64,000 nt of DNA from Bacillus sp. ISL-34 (GCF_018613325.1 NZ_JAGGQJ010000033.1:1-64000); one strand, 5' to 3'; counted from the first letter of the stretch, positions 43,774 through 52,273 are shown. Numbers and translations: made by a program. The notes: generated by a model from the letters alone, not told the origin.

Positions 43774-44355
43774 ATGAAAAAGAACAAAGTGAAAAAAACG
43801 GTCACTCTTGCCATGATGGGAAGCATTTCTTATTTATTGATGCTTTTAAATTTCCCGTTTCCGGGATTCCCGCCTTTTCTCAATGTTGATTTTAGCGACA
43901 TACCAGCACTGATGGCGGCATTGATTTTCGGTCCGATGGCTGGAATTCTAGTCGAGTTCATTAAGAACCTATTGGATTTAGTCATGACAGGGACCTTGAC
44001 AGCTGTACCTGTTGGGCATATCGCTAACTTTATAGCCGGAATACTGTTTGTCTTGCCGACTTATTATGTATTTCAGAAAATCAATTCAAAAAAAGGGATG
44101 ACGTTCGCTTTACTTGCTGGGACAGTTTCCATGGCGGTATTCATGAGTGTTTTAAACTATTATGTCTTTTTACCGGCTTATACCTTCTTTATGGGATGGG
44201 ATGCAATGTCGGCTCCCGAGTCAAGAAAGTTCGTTACGACGGCAATCTTGCCTTTCAATGTGATTAAAGGAGTACTCATTACATCTGTATTCATGTTGCT
44301 GTTCATTAAATTACAGACATGGATCAATAAGCAAACATTATATAAAAATGCTTAA
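43774..44355 (+). CDS. ribU: Riboflavin ECF transporter S component RibU
   Basis: 193 residues, about six membrane helices. LNFPFPGFPPFLNVDFSDIPALMAALIFGPMAG is the riboflavin-binding S-component signature; HIANFIAGILFVLP and MSAPESRKFVTTAILPFN also match B. subtilis RibU (FmnP/YpaA). It takes up riboflavin together with the shared EcfAA'T energising module, encoded elsewhere. GAAGGAGAG precedes ATG. Regulated by the FMN riboswitch upstream. Confidence 0.95.
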   Translation: MKKNKVKKTVTLAMMGSISYLLMLLNFPFPGFPPFLNVDFSDIPALMAALIFGPMAGILVEFIKNLLDLVMTGTLTAVPVGHIANFIAGILFVLPTYYVFQKINSKKGMTFALLAGTVSMAVFMSVLNYYVFLPAYTFFMGWDAMSAPESRKFVTTAILPFNVIKGVLITSVFMLLFIKLQTWINKQTLYKNA

Positions 44356-44374
44356 TGGCATTGACGATAAAATA

Positions 44375-44410
44375 AAAAAACAACCGGATATCTTTATTCG
44401 GTTGTTTTTT
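44375..44410 (+). terminator. Intrinsic terminator after ribU
   Basis: AAAAAACAACCG/CGGTTGTTTTTT. Confidence 0.92.
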
Positions 44411-44440
44411 ATGCCTGTTTAATTGTGGGAAGATGGACAA

Positions 44441-44471
44441 AAGAAAAGCCATTTTCGATTGAAAATGGCTT
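44441..44471 (-). terminator. Intrinsic terminator of fer
   Basis: Minus strand AAGCCATTTTC/GAAAATGGCTT followed by TTCTTTTG. Confidence 0.85.
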
Positions 44472-44476
44472 GTACG

Positions 44477-44767
<291 letters not shown>

Positions 44768-44834
44768 TTATTTCAGATTATTATCTCTTTCTTATTGTAA
44801 GACCGAATGCCAAACTTTTCAATAGAAATTGTAT

Positions 44835-44864
44835 TGATAATAACTATCAGTAGCACAATGTCAA
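44835..44864 (-). promoter_or_regulatory. fer promoter overlapped by a Fur-type box
   Basis: Minus strand TTGACA (44864-44859), 16 bp, TATTAT (44842-44837). TGATAATAACTATCA (44835-44849) matches the Fur core TGATAATnATTATCA at 13 of 14 fixed positions and covers the -10. Confidence 0.65.
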
Positions 44865-45014
44865 CGGAAAACATCGAAAAAATTAACTTGGTTCTTTCCA
44901 TGGTTCGTCATTTAGTCACATAATTTCCCTTGTTTTCATCAATAATAACGGCGATTTTTGCAGTTATTTGTTACAATGGGTTTATTGGTTAAATGAAACA
45001 AGGATGTGAGTCCC

Positions 45015-46079
45015 ATGAATAATTATCTACAGGCAATCATTCTATATTCGATAAAAAAATTTCAAGGCGAACGCTCCATTTATGCTATATACCATATGCT
45101 GCAGGGGAAGAAATCGTCACAAACAATCCAGGATGCCCATTTATTCGGGCTAACGGATATCTTTGGGACAATACCTCGATTTACCCGTCAGCAATTAAAT
45201 CAAAACATTGAACATTTACTTAAGCATGACTTGATTAATTTAACGGATAAACCAGATGCATATGAAATTAGTATGCAAGGTGAGGGAATGTTAGTCGAAT
45301 ACTTTAAAAATAATCCTTTTCCGACGTATATAAATGGTTGGAAGTATCACAATATCACCTCGGTTTTCTGGGAAAGGTTAAACCTACTCATTCAAACCAT
45401 ATCCCATATTGTCCACAATGAAAGACGTTTTTATCCGATACAAAGAAATCCCAAAATCCAATTCTTCGTAAAGGAATTTTTACATGCCAATCGTCAGGAT
45501 CGAGCGTTGATTGCCCAACATCTATATGATGAACTGATATCCCTTTTAGAAAGTCAAAGTGATATGAAACGAGACATTTTCATTTTGAAATTAACCGGGA
45601 TTAACAGGATTGGACTTACGTTTGAACAGATTGCAAAAAGGAAAGACGTAGAAGAAGAGTATGTGCGCTTTACATTCCTTGACTCATTGCATCAAATGCT
45701 TGCAGAAATGGAAACGGGAAAGGATTACCCTCTCTTGTCCACATTAACAAATGATTGGAAAAGTAGTGGGAATCCTCATTTGACACAATCTACACAGACT
45801 ACCTTACGATACATCCAGGAAGGGAAAAGTCTGGATGAAATAGCTGAAATCCGCAGATTGAAAGTCAACACCATCGAAGATCATCTCGTGGAAATTGTCT
45901 TATCGGACAAGAGTTTTCCGATTTCAGATTATGTGACTATCGAGGATGAAAGGAAAATTGCTGAAGCAATTAAAGAACTAGGAACGAAAAAGCTTAAAGC
46001 AATCAAGCAGATGGTCGATAATAATAAACAGATAAGCTTTTTCCAAATAAGACTTGTACTTGCGAAAATAGGTGAGTGA
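45015..46079 (+). CDS. ypbB: Helix-turn-helix protein YpbB
   Basis: 354 residues, soluble. The C-terminal 90 residues (TLRYIQEGKSLDEIAEIRRLKVNTIEDHLVEI) form the helix-turn-helix type found at the C-terminus of RecQ helicases; the N-terminal part is helical (YLQAIILYSIKKFQGERSIYAIYHMLQGKKSSQTIQD). It always accompanies a short RecQ lacking that domain, so the two may act together; function is not proven. The ATG at 45015 follows AGGATGTGAG. Its stop overlaps the recQ start region. Confidence 0.9.
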   Translation: MNNYLQAIILYSIKKFQGERSIYAIYHMLQGKKSSQTIQDAHLFGLTDIFGTIPRFTRQQLNQNIEHLLKHDLINLTDKPDAYEISMQGEGMLVEYFKNNPFPTYINGWKYHNITSVFWERLNLLIQTISHIVHNERRFYPIQRNPKIQFFVKEFLHANRQDRALIAQHLYDELISLLESQSDMKRDIFILKLTGINRIGLTFEQIAKRKDVEEEYVRFTFLDSLHQMLAEMETGKDYPLLSTLTNDWKSSGNPHLTQSTQTTLRYIQEGKSLDEIAEIRRLKVNTIEDHLVEIVLSDKSFPISDYVTIEDERKIAEAIKELGTKKLKAIKQMVDNNKQISFFQIRLVLAKIGE

Positions 46080-46081
46080 TG

Positions 46082-47587
46082 ATGAATATAGAACGAGTCC
46101 TCAAAGAAAAATTCGGTTTTGATGAATTCCGTCCTGGACAAAAGGAAGTGGTTGAATCATTGATGTCCGGCAGTCATACGTTAGCGATGCTACCGACCGG
46201 ATCAGGTAAATCATTATGTTACCAGCTGCCGGCTTATCTTTTAAATAAGACTGTCCTAATTGTTTCCCCGTTATTATCATTAATGCAGGATCAGGCAGAT
46301 CAGCTAAAGATGAGAGGCGAAAAAAGTGTATTGACCCTCAACTCTTTTTTGACTTTAAATCAAAAAAGGAAAGCTTTCGACCGGTTACATAGTTATCGTT
46401 TTATCTTTTTATCTCCTGAAATGCTAAGCCTGGATGGTGTGATAAAATCCTTGAAATCCATAGATATAGGTTTGTTCGTCATAGATGAAGCACACTGCAT
46501 CTCACAATGGGGGTATGATTTCCGTCCGGATTATTTGAATTTAGGAGAAGTGAGGCATGAATTGAACAACCCGTTGACTCTTGCCCTGACAGCAACTGCA
46601 ACCGAAGAGGTCCGGAGGGACATCGTTGGTAAACTCAACATTGGGCAGGTCAAGGAAACCGTCTCATCTGTTGATCGGGAAAATATTGCAATTATTGTCG
46701 AGCGAAAGTTCAGCTACGATGAGAAGCTAGCCCGTGTGCTGGAGCTTGTCAGGAAATTTACCGGAAGCGGGATTATTTATTTTTCCTCTAAAAAAGTGGC
46801 GGAATCGGTCACTGGTTTTTTACAGGATAACGGGATCGATAGTGTCAATTATTATCACGGTGGAATGGAACAGGAACAAAGGATGCTCATTCAGCAGCAA
46901 TTCATTTCCGGCCAGTTAAAAATTATATGTGCAACAAGTGCATTTGGAATGGGTGTGAATAAATCGGATGTCAGATATGTTATCCATTTTCATATCCCAT
47001 CCACAATGGAAGCATATCTTCAGGAGATAGGCAGGGCGGGACGGGACCGCAAGCAAAGTGTTGCTGTCTTATTATATAGCGAAGGGGATGAAGGGCTTCC
47101 CTTGCATTTGATGGAGCAACAGTTGCCTACGGAATCGCAAATCGGTGGTGTATGTTCTTTCTTTAATGCATCACAAAAAATTCCGGCTAATTTGACACTG
47201 TCAGAAAAAGAACAGCTGTCTCAATCCTTTTCGTTGAACGAAATCCAGCTGCGTTTTTTTACCCAGTTTATTACGGGCAATAATCTACATCAAGCGGCAG
47301 AGATGAAAGAGTATTGTCAAAAGAGGAAATCCAGGAATCAAGAAAAGCTGCATAAATTCCTGCACTGGATATATGCACAAAAATGTCGCCGTTTAGGGAT
47401 ACTGGACTACTTTGGAGAAAAGCAACGGGAAGTGAACCCCATCTGCTGTGATATCTGTGGGATGGATGCCGAAAAAATGGCTGATGTATGGCCCGAAGTC
47501 AATGTGGATCCGGTCAATTCCTTTTCCACGTGGAAAAAGGAATTGGCTTATATCTTATTAAAGAAGGAAAATGGCAATGAAAAATAA
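46082..47587 (+). CDS. recS: RecQ-family DNA helicase (RecS type)
   Basis: 501 residues, short RecQ. Walker A LPTGSGKSLCYQ, DEAH box VIDEAHCISQWGYDFRPDY, motif III LTATATEEV, motif V/VI CATSAFGMGVNKSDVRYVIHFHIPS and QEIGRAGRDR; a zinc cysteine cluster lies near the end (CCDICG). HRDC and RQC tails are missing, as in B. subtilis RecS (YpbC). It unwinds DNA 3' to 5' in recombination and repair. ATG 46082 has better spacing from AGGTGAG than GTG 46076 or ATG 46079. Overlaps ypbD. Confidence 0.92.
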   Translation: MNIERVLKEKFGFDEFRPGQKEVVESLMSGSHTLAMLPTGSGKSLCYQLPAYLLNKTVLIVSPLLSLMQDQADQLKMRGEKSVLTLNSFLTLNQKRKAFDRLHSYRFIFLSPEMLSLDGVIKSLKSIDIGLFVIDEAHCISQWGYDFRPDYLNLGEVRHELNNPLTLALTATATEEVRRDIVGKLNIGQVKETVSSVDRENIAIIVERKFSYDEKLARVLELVRKFTGSGIIYFSSKKVAESVTGFLQDNGIDSVNYYHGGMEQEQRMLIQQQFISGQLKIICATSAFGMGVNKSDVRYVIHFHIPSTMEAYLQEIGRAGRDRKQSVAVLLYSEGDEGLPLHLMEQQLPTESQIGGVCSFFNASQKIPANLTLSEKEQLSQSFSLNEIQLRFFTQFITGNNLHQAAEMKEYCQKRKSRNQEKLHKFLHWIYAQKCRRLGILDYFGEKQREVNPICCDICGMDAEKMADVWPEVNVDPVNSFSTWKKELAYILLKKENGNEK

Positions 47588-48203
47588 GCAAGCTGAAATG
47601 ATTAAACAACTTACAGATAAACAGTTGCTATATAATTTATTTCTAACACAAATTATTCTCTTAACGTTAACCATCTTTTTAGGTATTATTTTATTTAAAG
47701 ACCGTTCTGCCTTTTTCGACTTATTTATCTTTGATGACCTGAACATTTTGCTGATTGGAATTCCCGCTGGAGTCATTGTCGTGTTAATTGACATTTTGCT
47801 TATGAAAGTGACACCTTCTTCCTATCAGGATGATGGTGGTATTAACGAACGCATTTTCAGTAATTTGTCATACCCGATGATTTTTGTCGTAGCTTTAGTG
47901 GTAGCGATAAGCGAAGAATTATTATTCCGTGGAGTGTTGCAAACACATTTTGGTTTGCTTCTTACGAGCCTCATTTTTGCAGCCGTTCATTATCGTTACC
48001 TTTTTAATTGGTTTTTATTTTTAAATGTATTGGTTTTGAGCTTCTTTATCGGTTTTTTATTTGAAATGACTAATAATATCATCGTGACGATTACGGCCCA
48101 CTTTTTGATTGACTTTATTCTTGGTATTTTAATCAGGAAAAAAAAGCAAAGAGGGTTGAGCAAGAAAGGGGGTGACTTGAATGAGCCGAGTACAAAAGAA
48201 TGA
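47577..48203 (+). CDS. ypbD: CPBP family intramembrane metalloprotease YpbD
   Basis: About 208 residues, six or more membrane helices. CPBP (Abi/CAAX protease) motifs are present: Glu-Glu and Arg in AISEELLFRGVLQ, His in FAAVHYRYL and a second His in ITAHFLIDF. The family cleaves membrane substrates or serves in peptide maturation; the substrate here is unknown. ATG 47577 lies 7 bp after AAGGAA. It overlaps recS by 11 bp and ypbE by 23 bp, so all belong to one transcript. Confidence 0.88.
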   Translation: MKNKQAEMIKQLTDKQLLYNLFLTQIILLTLTIFLGIILFKDRSAFFDLFIFDDLNILLIGIPAGVIVVLIDILLMKVTPSSYQDDGGINERIFSNLSYPMIFVVALVVAISEELLFRGVLQTHFGLLLTSLIFAAVHYRYLFNWFLFLNVLVLSFFIGFLFEMTNNIIVTITAHFLIDFILGILIRKKKQRGLSKKGGDLNEPSTKE

Positions 48204-49035
48204 AAAAGAAAACGATCAGGCTGGAGAACTTCGTTCGCGAATTGAACGTCAGAAGGCAAAATCATCATTGCCCAAGCGCAGCAAAGTCCACCAGAATAAA
48301 AAGAAAAAAAGTAAAGTGAAGATTAAGTTTCCAATGATACAATTATTAGCGTTATTTTTTATTTTGCTTCCAATTGGATTTTACAGCCTTTATACATATC
48401 TGCAGGATAGGCCAGTACAGGGTACGAAAAGTGACCAAGTCATCTTGAGTGGGAAAAGTAATGAATCGATTCCAACTACAGCAACGGCAGAAAATTTAAA
48501 GGAAAAAGAGTCGGCAAATGCTCAAGCGGATAAGGAAAAAGAAGAAGCAGAGGCTAAAGCCAAAGCGGAGCAAGAAGCTGAAGAAAAGGCCAAAGCAGAC
48601 CAAGTAGCTGAAGAAAAAGCCAAAGCGGAGCAAGAAGCTGAGGAAAAAGCCAAAGCGGAGCTAGAGGCTGAGGAAAAAGCCAAAGCGAAGCAGGAAGCTG
48701 AGGAAAAAGCCAAAGCGAAGCAGGAAGCTGAGGAAAAGGCCAAAGCGGAGCAGGAAGCTGCAGAAAAAGCCAAAGCACAGCAAATAGCTGACGAAAAAGC
48801 AAAGAAGGAAGCAGCAGAAAAGAAAAAGTCTGCCGAAAATGTTCAAGCCGCGAAAACGGATAAAGAGGGATACAAGGTTGTCTTACATACTGTTCAAGGT
48901 CAAGAAACATTATTTCGCATTTCCATGAATTACTACAAATCACAGGAAGGGATTGCTCTGATCAAGGAGTGGAACGGGCTGAATGGCAATGAAATTTCCA
49001 AAGGTCAGGTATTGAAAATTCCGATCAAGAAATAA
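48181..49035 (+). CDS. ypbE: LysM-domain membrane protein YpbE with charged tandem repeats
   Basis: 284 residues: a basic N-terminus, one membrane helix (about 52-75, MIQLLALFFILLPIGFYSLYTYL), a long Ala/Glu/Lys segment of 10-residue repeats (AEEKAKAEQE, about residues 118-205) likely forming a rigid helix, and a C-terminal LysM domain (LHTVQGQETLFRISMNYYKSQ...KGQVLKIP). It is probably anchored in the membrane with LysM bound to peptidoglycan. GGGGGTGA precedes ATG. The repeat length is likely to vary between strains. Confidence 0.9.
   Translation: MSRVQKNEKENDQAGELRSRIERQKAKSSLPKRSKVHQNKKKKSKVKIKFPMIQLLALFFILLPIGFYSLYTYLQDRPVQGTKSDQVILSGKSNESIPTTATAENLKEKESANAQADKEKEEAEAKAKAEQEAEEKAKADQVAEEKAKAEQEAEEKAKAELEAEEKAKAKQEAEEKAKAKQEAEEKAKAEQEAAEKAKAQQIADEKAKKEAAEKKKSAENVQAAKTDKEGYKVVLHTVQGQETLFRISMNYYKSQEGIALIKEWNGLNGNEISKGQVLKIPIKK
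48541..48790 (+). repeat. 30 bp tandem repeat inside ypbE
   Basis: About eight copies of a 30 bp unit (AAAGCCAAAGCGGAGCAAGA-like), each coding AEEKAKAEQE variants. Copies near 48681 and 48711 are almost identical. Confidence 0.85.
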
Positions 49036-49041
49036 CGATGG

Positions 49042-49070
49042 CACTCTGTCTTTATAGGCAGGGTGTTTTT
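49042..49070 (+). terminator. Intrinsic terminator after ypbE
   Basis: CACTCTGTC pairs with GGCAGGGTG (two G-U pairs), then TTTTT. Confidence 0.7.
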
Positions 49071-49130
49071 AGAATTGTTTGACTTGGTCCCGGCATGAAG
49101 CCAAACGTGACAGGTACTTTTATCATTTTT

Positions 49131-49170
49131 TCCTCTACTCTTTCATATCATGATTTGAAAGAGTAGAGGA
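49131..49170 (+). promoter_or_regulatory. Fifteen-base inverted repeat over the ypbF ribosome binding site
   Basis: TCCTCTACTCTTTCA (49131-49145) and TGAAAGAGTAGAGGA (49156-49170) pair perfectly around a ten-base loop. The right arm contains the first part of AGAGGAGG, the ypbF ribosome binding site. There is no T tract, so it is not an intrinsic terminator. Confidence 0.7.
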
Positions 49171-49179
49171 GGAAATGCG

Positions 49180-49638
49180 ATGGAATCGACAATCATTTTA
49201 TTGGATGAGAAAACGGATCAAGCAACAAAACAAATGCTGCAAAATGTCGTGGATCGAAAGAAAAAATTCGAGGCACTTAAAAAGAAGCACCTACAAAGTT
49301 TATGGGCAACCATGTTTGTTGCTGCCCTTTTTATGATTTATCTATATTTTTATATCGTTGTCCCTTATTCCTATTCCTTTTTCAGTATGTTTAGTGTTTT
49401 CGTCGATCATTTTAGCCATTTCCTTTTTTTGGCGGCAGCAATTGGTCTATATGGATATATGGTTTTAATCAAAAAAAAGCTTGATAAAGCTGAAAAGGAG
49501 TTTCAACTGCTACGCTGTGAAATCATTAATAAAAGTAAGCAATTGTGGGAAAAAGAGGAAGAATGGAAAAATCGCCATAAGGTTTTTGAAATGATGAAGA
49601 AGAATTATGATATTAACTTATATCATGAAAATAAATGA
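49180..49638 (+). CDS. ypbF: DUF2663 family membrane protein YpbF
   Basis: 152 residues. N-terminal helix, then two membrane segments (about 40-62 and 75-100), then a charged coiled-coil-like C-terminus (KKLDKAEKEFQLLRCEIINKSKQLWEKEEEWKNRHK). It matches the DUF2663 protein YpbF at the same place in B. subtilis; function unknown. GAGGAGG precedes ATG and lies in the arm of a strong hairpin, so translation may be controlled. Confidence 0.85.
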   Translation: MESTIILLDEKTDQATKQMLQNVVDRKKKFEALKKKHLQSLWATMFVAALFMIYLYFYIVVPYSYSFFSMFSVFVDHFSHFLFLAAAIGLYGYMVLIKKKLDKAEKEFQLLRCEIINKSKQLWEKEEEWKNRHKVFEMMKKNYDINLYHENK

Positions 49639-49733
49639 TGATCACGTTAAATCATATTTAATTGCGGGTAATTTGGTTTTATGGTTATATGAAAGTACGT
49701 TTGGGATAAGGATGGAAAGAAGGTTTAACTAAG

Positions 49734-50549
49734 ATGTCATGGTTATCTGGAATATTTTTAGTCATCATTCTGCTGTCATTTGCCACGATCATTTACATGT
49801 GGCGAACGGCTATGCAAGATAGGGTGATTTTTCAAGACTTATATTTCAAAGACTTTCCTGAAGGCTTTGGCGATGTTCGGATTTTTTTCATATCCGATCT
49901 TCATCGACGGATTGTTGCGGATAAATTAATTGAGGGAGCTCGTGACAAGGCAGATTTGGTGATAATCGGCGGTGACATTAGGGAAAGGGGGGTTCCCTTA
50001 GAACGTGTGGAAAAAAATATATTGAAACTAAAAGAACTTGGCCCCCTTTATTTTGTTTGGGGAAATAATGATTATGAAGGAGACTTCCATGAACTGGATG
50101 CGACTCTTCTGAAACATGGTGTGAAAATCCTTGATAATACAGCTGTTTCTTTTGAGTCTCAAAATGGCAGCAAAATAGCTCTTCTGGGCATTGATGATAT
50201 ATCGGAAGAACGTGATAGGCTTGACCTTGCACTGTCGGATTGCGGGAATGAAGGTTTTCGGATTTTGGTGAGCCATAATCCATTGGTCAAGAATCAGTTG
50301 ACTCCGGAACACCATATTAGTCTCGTCCTGTCAGGTCACACCCATGGCGGGCAGATTCGCATATTCGGGTTCGGGCCCTATCAGATCGGCAGCATTAAAA
50401 AAGAGGGGGACTGCTTATATATGACGAGTAATGGCTATGGGACAAGCGCAGTGCCTTTAAGGCTTGAGGCTAAGCCGGAAACGCATCTGTTCACCTTGAA
50501 AAGGGGGACGAACACTTTAATAGGCGAAGCTGTGGAAAAGACCTATTAG
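49734..50549 (+). CDS. ypbG: Calcineurin-like metallophosphoesterase YpbG
   Basis: 271 residues. One N-terminal membrane helix (about 4-24), then the metallophosphoesterase core with all motifs: FISDLH, IGGDIRERG, WGNNDYEG, VSHNP and SGHTHGGQIR. The two-metal site is complete, so it should be active; the substrate is not known. The active domain position relative to the membrane is uncertain. AAGAAGG precedes ATG. Same place as B. subtilis ypbG. Confidence 0.9.
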   Translation: MSWLSGIFLVIILLSFATIIYMWRTAMQDRVIFQDLYFKDFPEGFGDVRIFFISDLHRRIVADKLIEGARDKADLVIIGGDIRERGVPLERVEKNILKLKELGPLYFVWGNNDYEGDFHELDATLLKHGVKILDNTAVSFESQNGSKIALLGIDDISEERDRLDLALSDCGNEGFRILVSHNPLVKNQLTPEHHISLVLSGHTHGGQIRIFGFGPYQIGSIKKEGDCLYMTSNGYGTSAVPLRLEAKPETHLFTLKRGTNTLIGEAVEKTY

Positions 50550-50576
50550 GCGTCTTTTAGACGAGCATATCGGGAT

Positions 50577-50605
50577 TTTACAGACTTTGAAAAATCCACT
50601 ATAAT
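50577..50605 (+). promoter_or_regulatory. Sigma-A promoter of the B12-binding regulator
   Basis: TTTACA (50577-50582), 17 bp, TATAAT (50600-50605). Confidence 0.75.
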
Positions 50606-50647
50606 TTCAACAAATGAACGTACAGTTATTGGAGGCCTTGTAAAACC

Positions 50648-51541
50648 ATGCTAGAAGGTAAATATAATATAAAGGCAGTTTCAAAACTGCTGGACATTCA
50701 GCCGGGAACCCTAAGGGCATGGGAAAGGCGCTATAAATTTATCGAACCTGTCAGAAATGAATCAGGGCACCGGCTTTATACAGAAAAACATCTGCAAATC
50801 CTTAAGTGGCTCATCAATAAAACAGAGCAAGGCTTTACAATAAGCCAAGCCGTTTCACTTCTCGAAAGTACTGGCACTCTAGCTCCTGGAGTACCTGAAA
50901 CGAACCGTAAGGATGAACAAACGGTTAAATTATCGGATGAATTGATCGAAGCTCTATTGAATTTCAATGAAAATAAAGCCCATATGCTGATAAGCCAAGC
51001 ATTCAGTATGTATACAATCGAACAAACCATAGTTGATGTACTCGGTTCAATATTGGTTCAGATTGGGGATAAGTGGGAAAGGGGAGAAATTACTTCAGCT
51101 CATGAACACTTTGCGTCGAACATCCTAAAATCCAGGATCAGTTCAGTCATGCATACGATTCCGACTAATGGTTTCCTTCCGAAAGCCCTTACCGTTTGTG
51201 CTCCCGGTGAAAAGCATGAATTTGGACTGATGGTCTTCACCATTTTTTTGAAGCGGAAAGGGTATGAAACCATTTATTTAGGTGAATCCATTGCTGATAA
51301 GGACCTTTTCACCGTTTTAAACATCATAAAGCCCTCTTACCTATTCATGTCATGTTCACTGAAAGAGAATCTTGATGGAACATTTAGGCTGGTTGAAGCG
51401 TTAATGAAGGATTTCCCGGATTTGAAGGTGGGTCTTGGCGGCGCGGCGCTGAGTCTTATATCCGAAGAAAACAGTACGGCCTTCAGCGGAGTATTAATGG
51501 GGGACACGCAATCTAAATGGGAGGAATGGCTGAGAGGTTAG
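50648..51541 (+). CDS. MerR-type regulator with B12-binding domain (CarH/LitR-like)
   Basis: 297 residues. Residues 5-75 are a MerR helix-turn-helix (IKAVSKLLDIQPGTLRAWERRYKF). Residues 95-175 form the four-helix cap with the W-x9-EH motif of light-sensing CarH (Trp143, Glu153, His154 in WERGEITSAHEH). Residues 178-295 are a cobalamin-binding Rossmann domain with the E-x-H motif (Glu188, His190 in GEKHEFG). In CarH these residues hold adenosylcobalamin and allow release from DNA on illumination. Targets here are unknown; no carotenoid genes are nearby. GGAGG is 12 bp before ATG, rather far. Confidence 0.85.
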   Translation: MLEGKYNIKAVSKLLDIQPGTLRAWERRYKFIEPVRNESGHRLYTEKHLQILKWLINKTEQGFTISQAVSLLESTGTLAPGVPETNRKDEQTVKLSDELIEALLNFNENKAHMLISQAFSMYTIEQTIVDVLGSILVQIGDKWERGEITSAHEHFASNILKSRISSVMHTIPTNGFLPKALTVCAPGEKHEFGLMVFTIFLKRKGYETIYLGESIADKDLFTVLNIIKPSYLFMSCSLKENLDGTFRLVEALMKDFPDLKVGLGGAALSLISEENSTAFSGVLMGDTQSKWEEWLRG

Positions 51542-51570
51542 CTGCGGGCGGTTTAGGCGAAATAATGGAT

Positions 51571-51632
51571 ATGCACCCTGCGACCAAGGCTTCATATGAT
51601 GTATGAAGATGGTAACCAGGGGGCATTTTTTT
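51571..51632 (+). promoter_or_regulatory. Hairpin plus T tract in the mecB leader
   Basis: ATGC-CCCTG (51571-51580) pairs with CAGGG-GCAT (51617-51626) around an inner perfect CTTCATA/TATGAAG stem (51590-51608), followed by seven T that run right up to the mecB ATG. The 3' arm carries the mecB ribosome binding site. It looks like an intrinsic terminator of the preceding gene that also masks translation of mecB. Confidence 0.6.
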
Positions 51633-52208
51633 ATGAAGCTGGAGCGATTAACTAACAATAAAATCAAGATTTTTTTGACCCTTGATGATTTAATTGATAG
51701 AGGCATTACAAAAGAAGATATTTTAGGGAATTCCTTAAAGGTCCACAAGCTATTTCAGGATATGGTCGAAGAAGCATGCGAAGAACTCAGCTTTAAAATG
51801 AGTGGCTCCATTGCAATTGAAATTTTCTCCTTGCCTGCTCAAGGATTGATAATCATTGTGACAAAGGACGAAGAGGAATTATTGACAGACGAAGAGGAGT
51901 ACTTGGATTTACAAGTGAAAATTGATGACTTCCCCCATATTCTGTATGTTTTCAATGACTTTGAAGATATCGTCCAATTATCTCATAGATTATCTTTTCA
52001 AGGTTTGCTTAAAAGTACTCTTTATCATTTTGAGGAAAGATACTATTTACTTATCGAAAATGTTAAAGACACGACCTATGACACGGTCATATCTTTAGCG
52101 GCTGAGTATGGCCATGCATCTACATTGACACTCTGCCGCATCAATGAATACGGAACATGTATAATCGAAAATGAAGCGATACATGTTTTGCTCACACACT
52201 TTAGTTGA
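51633..52208 (+). CDS. mecB: MecA-family adaptor protein MecB (YpbH)
   Basis: 191 residues. MKLERLTNNKIKIFLTLDDLIDRGITKEDI is the substrate-binding N-domain of MecA-type adaptors; an acidic linker and the ClpC-binding C-domain (YVFNDFEDIVQLSHRL, YYLLIENV, EYGHAS) follow. These adaptors deliver proteins to ClpCP and, for MecA, control ComK. At this place B. subtilis has the MecA paralogue YpbH. ATG 51633 has CAGGGGGC upstream; the frame is open from 51603. The leader contains a terminator-like hairpin. Confidence 0.9.
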   Translation: MKLERLTNNKIKIFLTLDDLIDRGITKEDILGNSLKVHKLFQDMVEEACEELSFKMSGSIAIEIFSLPAQGLIIIVTKDEEELLTDEEEYLDLQVKIDDFPHILYVFNDFEDIVQLSHRLSFQGLLKSTLYHFEERYYLLIENVKDTTYDTVISLAAEYGHASTLTLCRINEYGTCIIENEAIHVLLTHFS

Positions 52209-52220
52209 TGTAAAACGAAT

Positions 52221-52273
52221 GAGACAAGGCAGCCACATTATCAAAAAACAATGCGGTTTGCCTTATTTGTCTC
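52221..52273. other. Long imperfect hairpin without T tract
   Basis: GAGACAAGGCAGCCACATT pairs imperfectly with AATGCGGTTTGCCTTATTTGTCTC-type right arm over about 18 bp, just past mecB. No T run on either strand. The rest of the 270 bp gap holds only the gudB promoter. Confidence 0.45.

Noticed and set aside
47577-48203. CPBP (Abi) gene read as a phage-abortive-infection system
   Set aside because: It is the conserved ypbD gene in a core cluster; no other defence gene is present.
48522-48943. Antisense frames over the ypbE repeat
   Set aside because: Long only because the 30 bp repeat keeps frames open on both strands.
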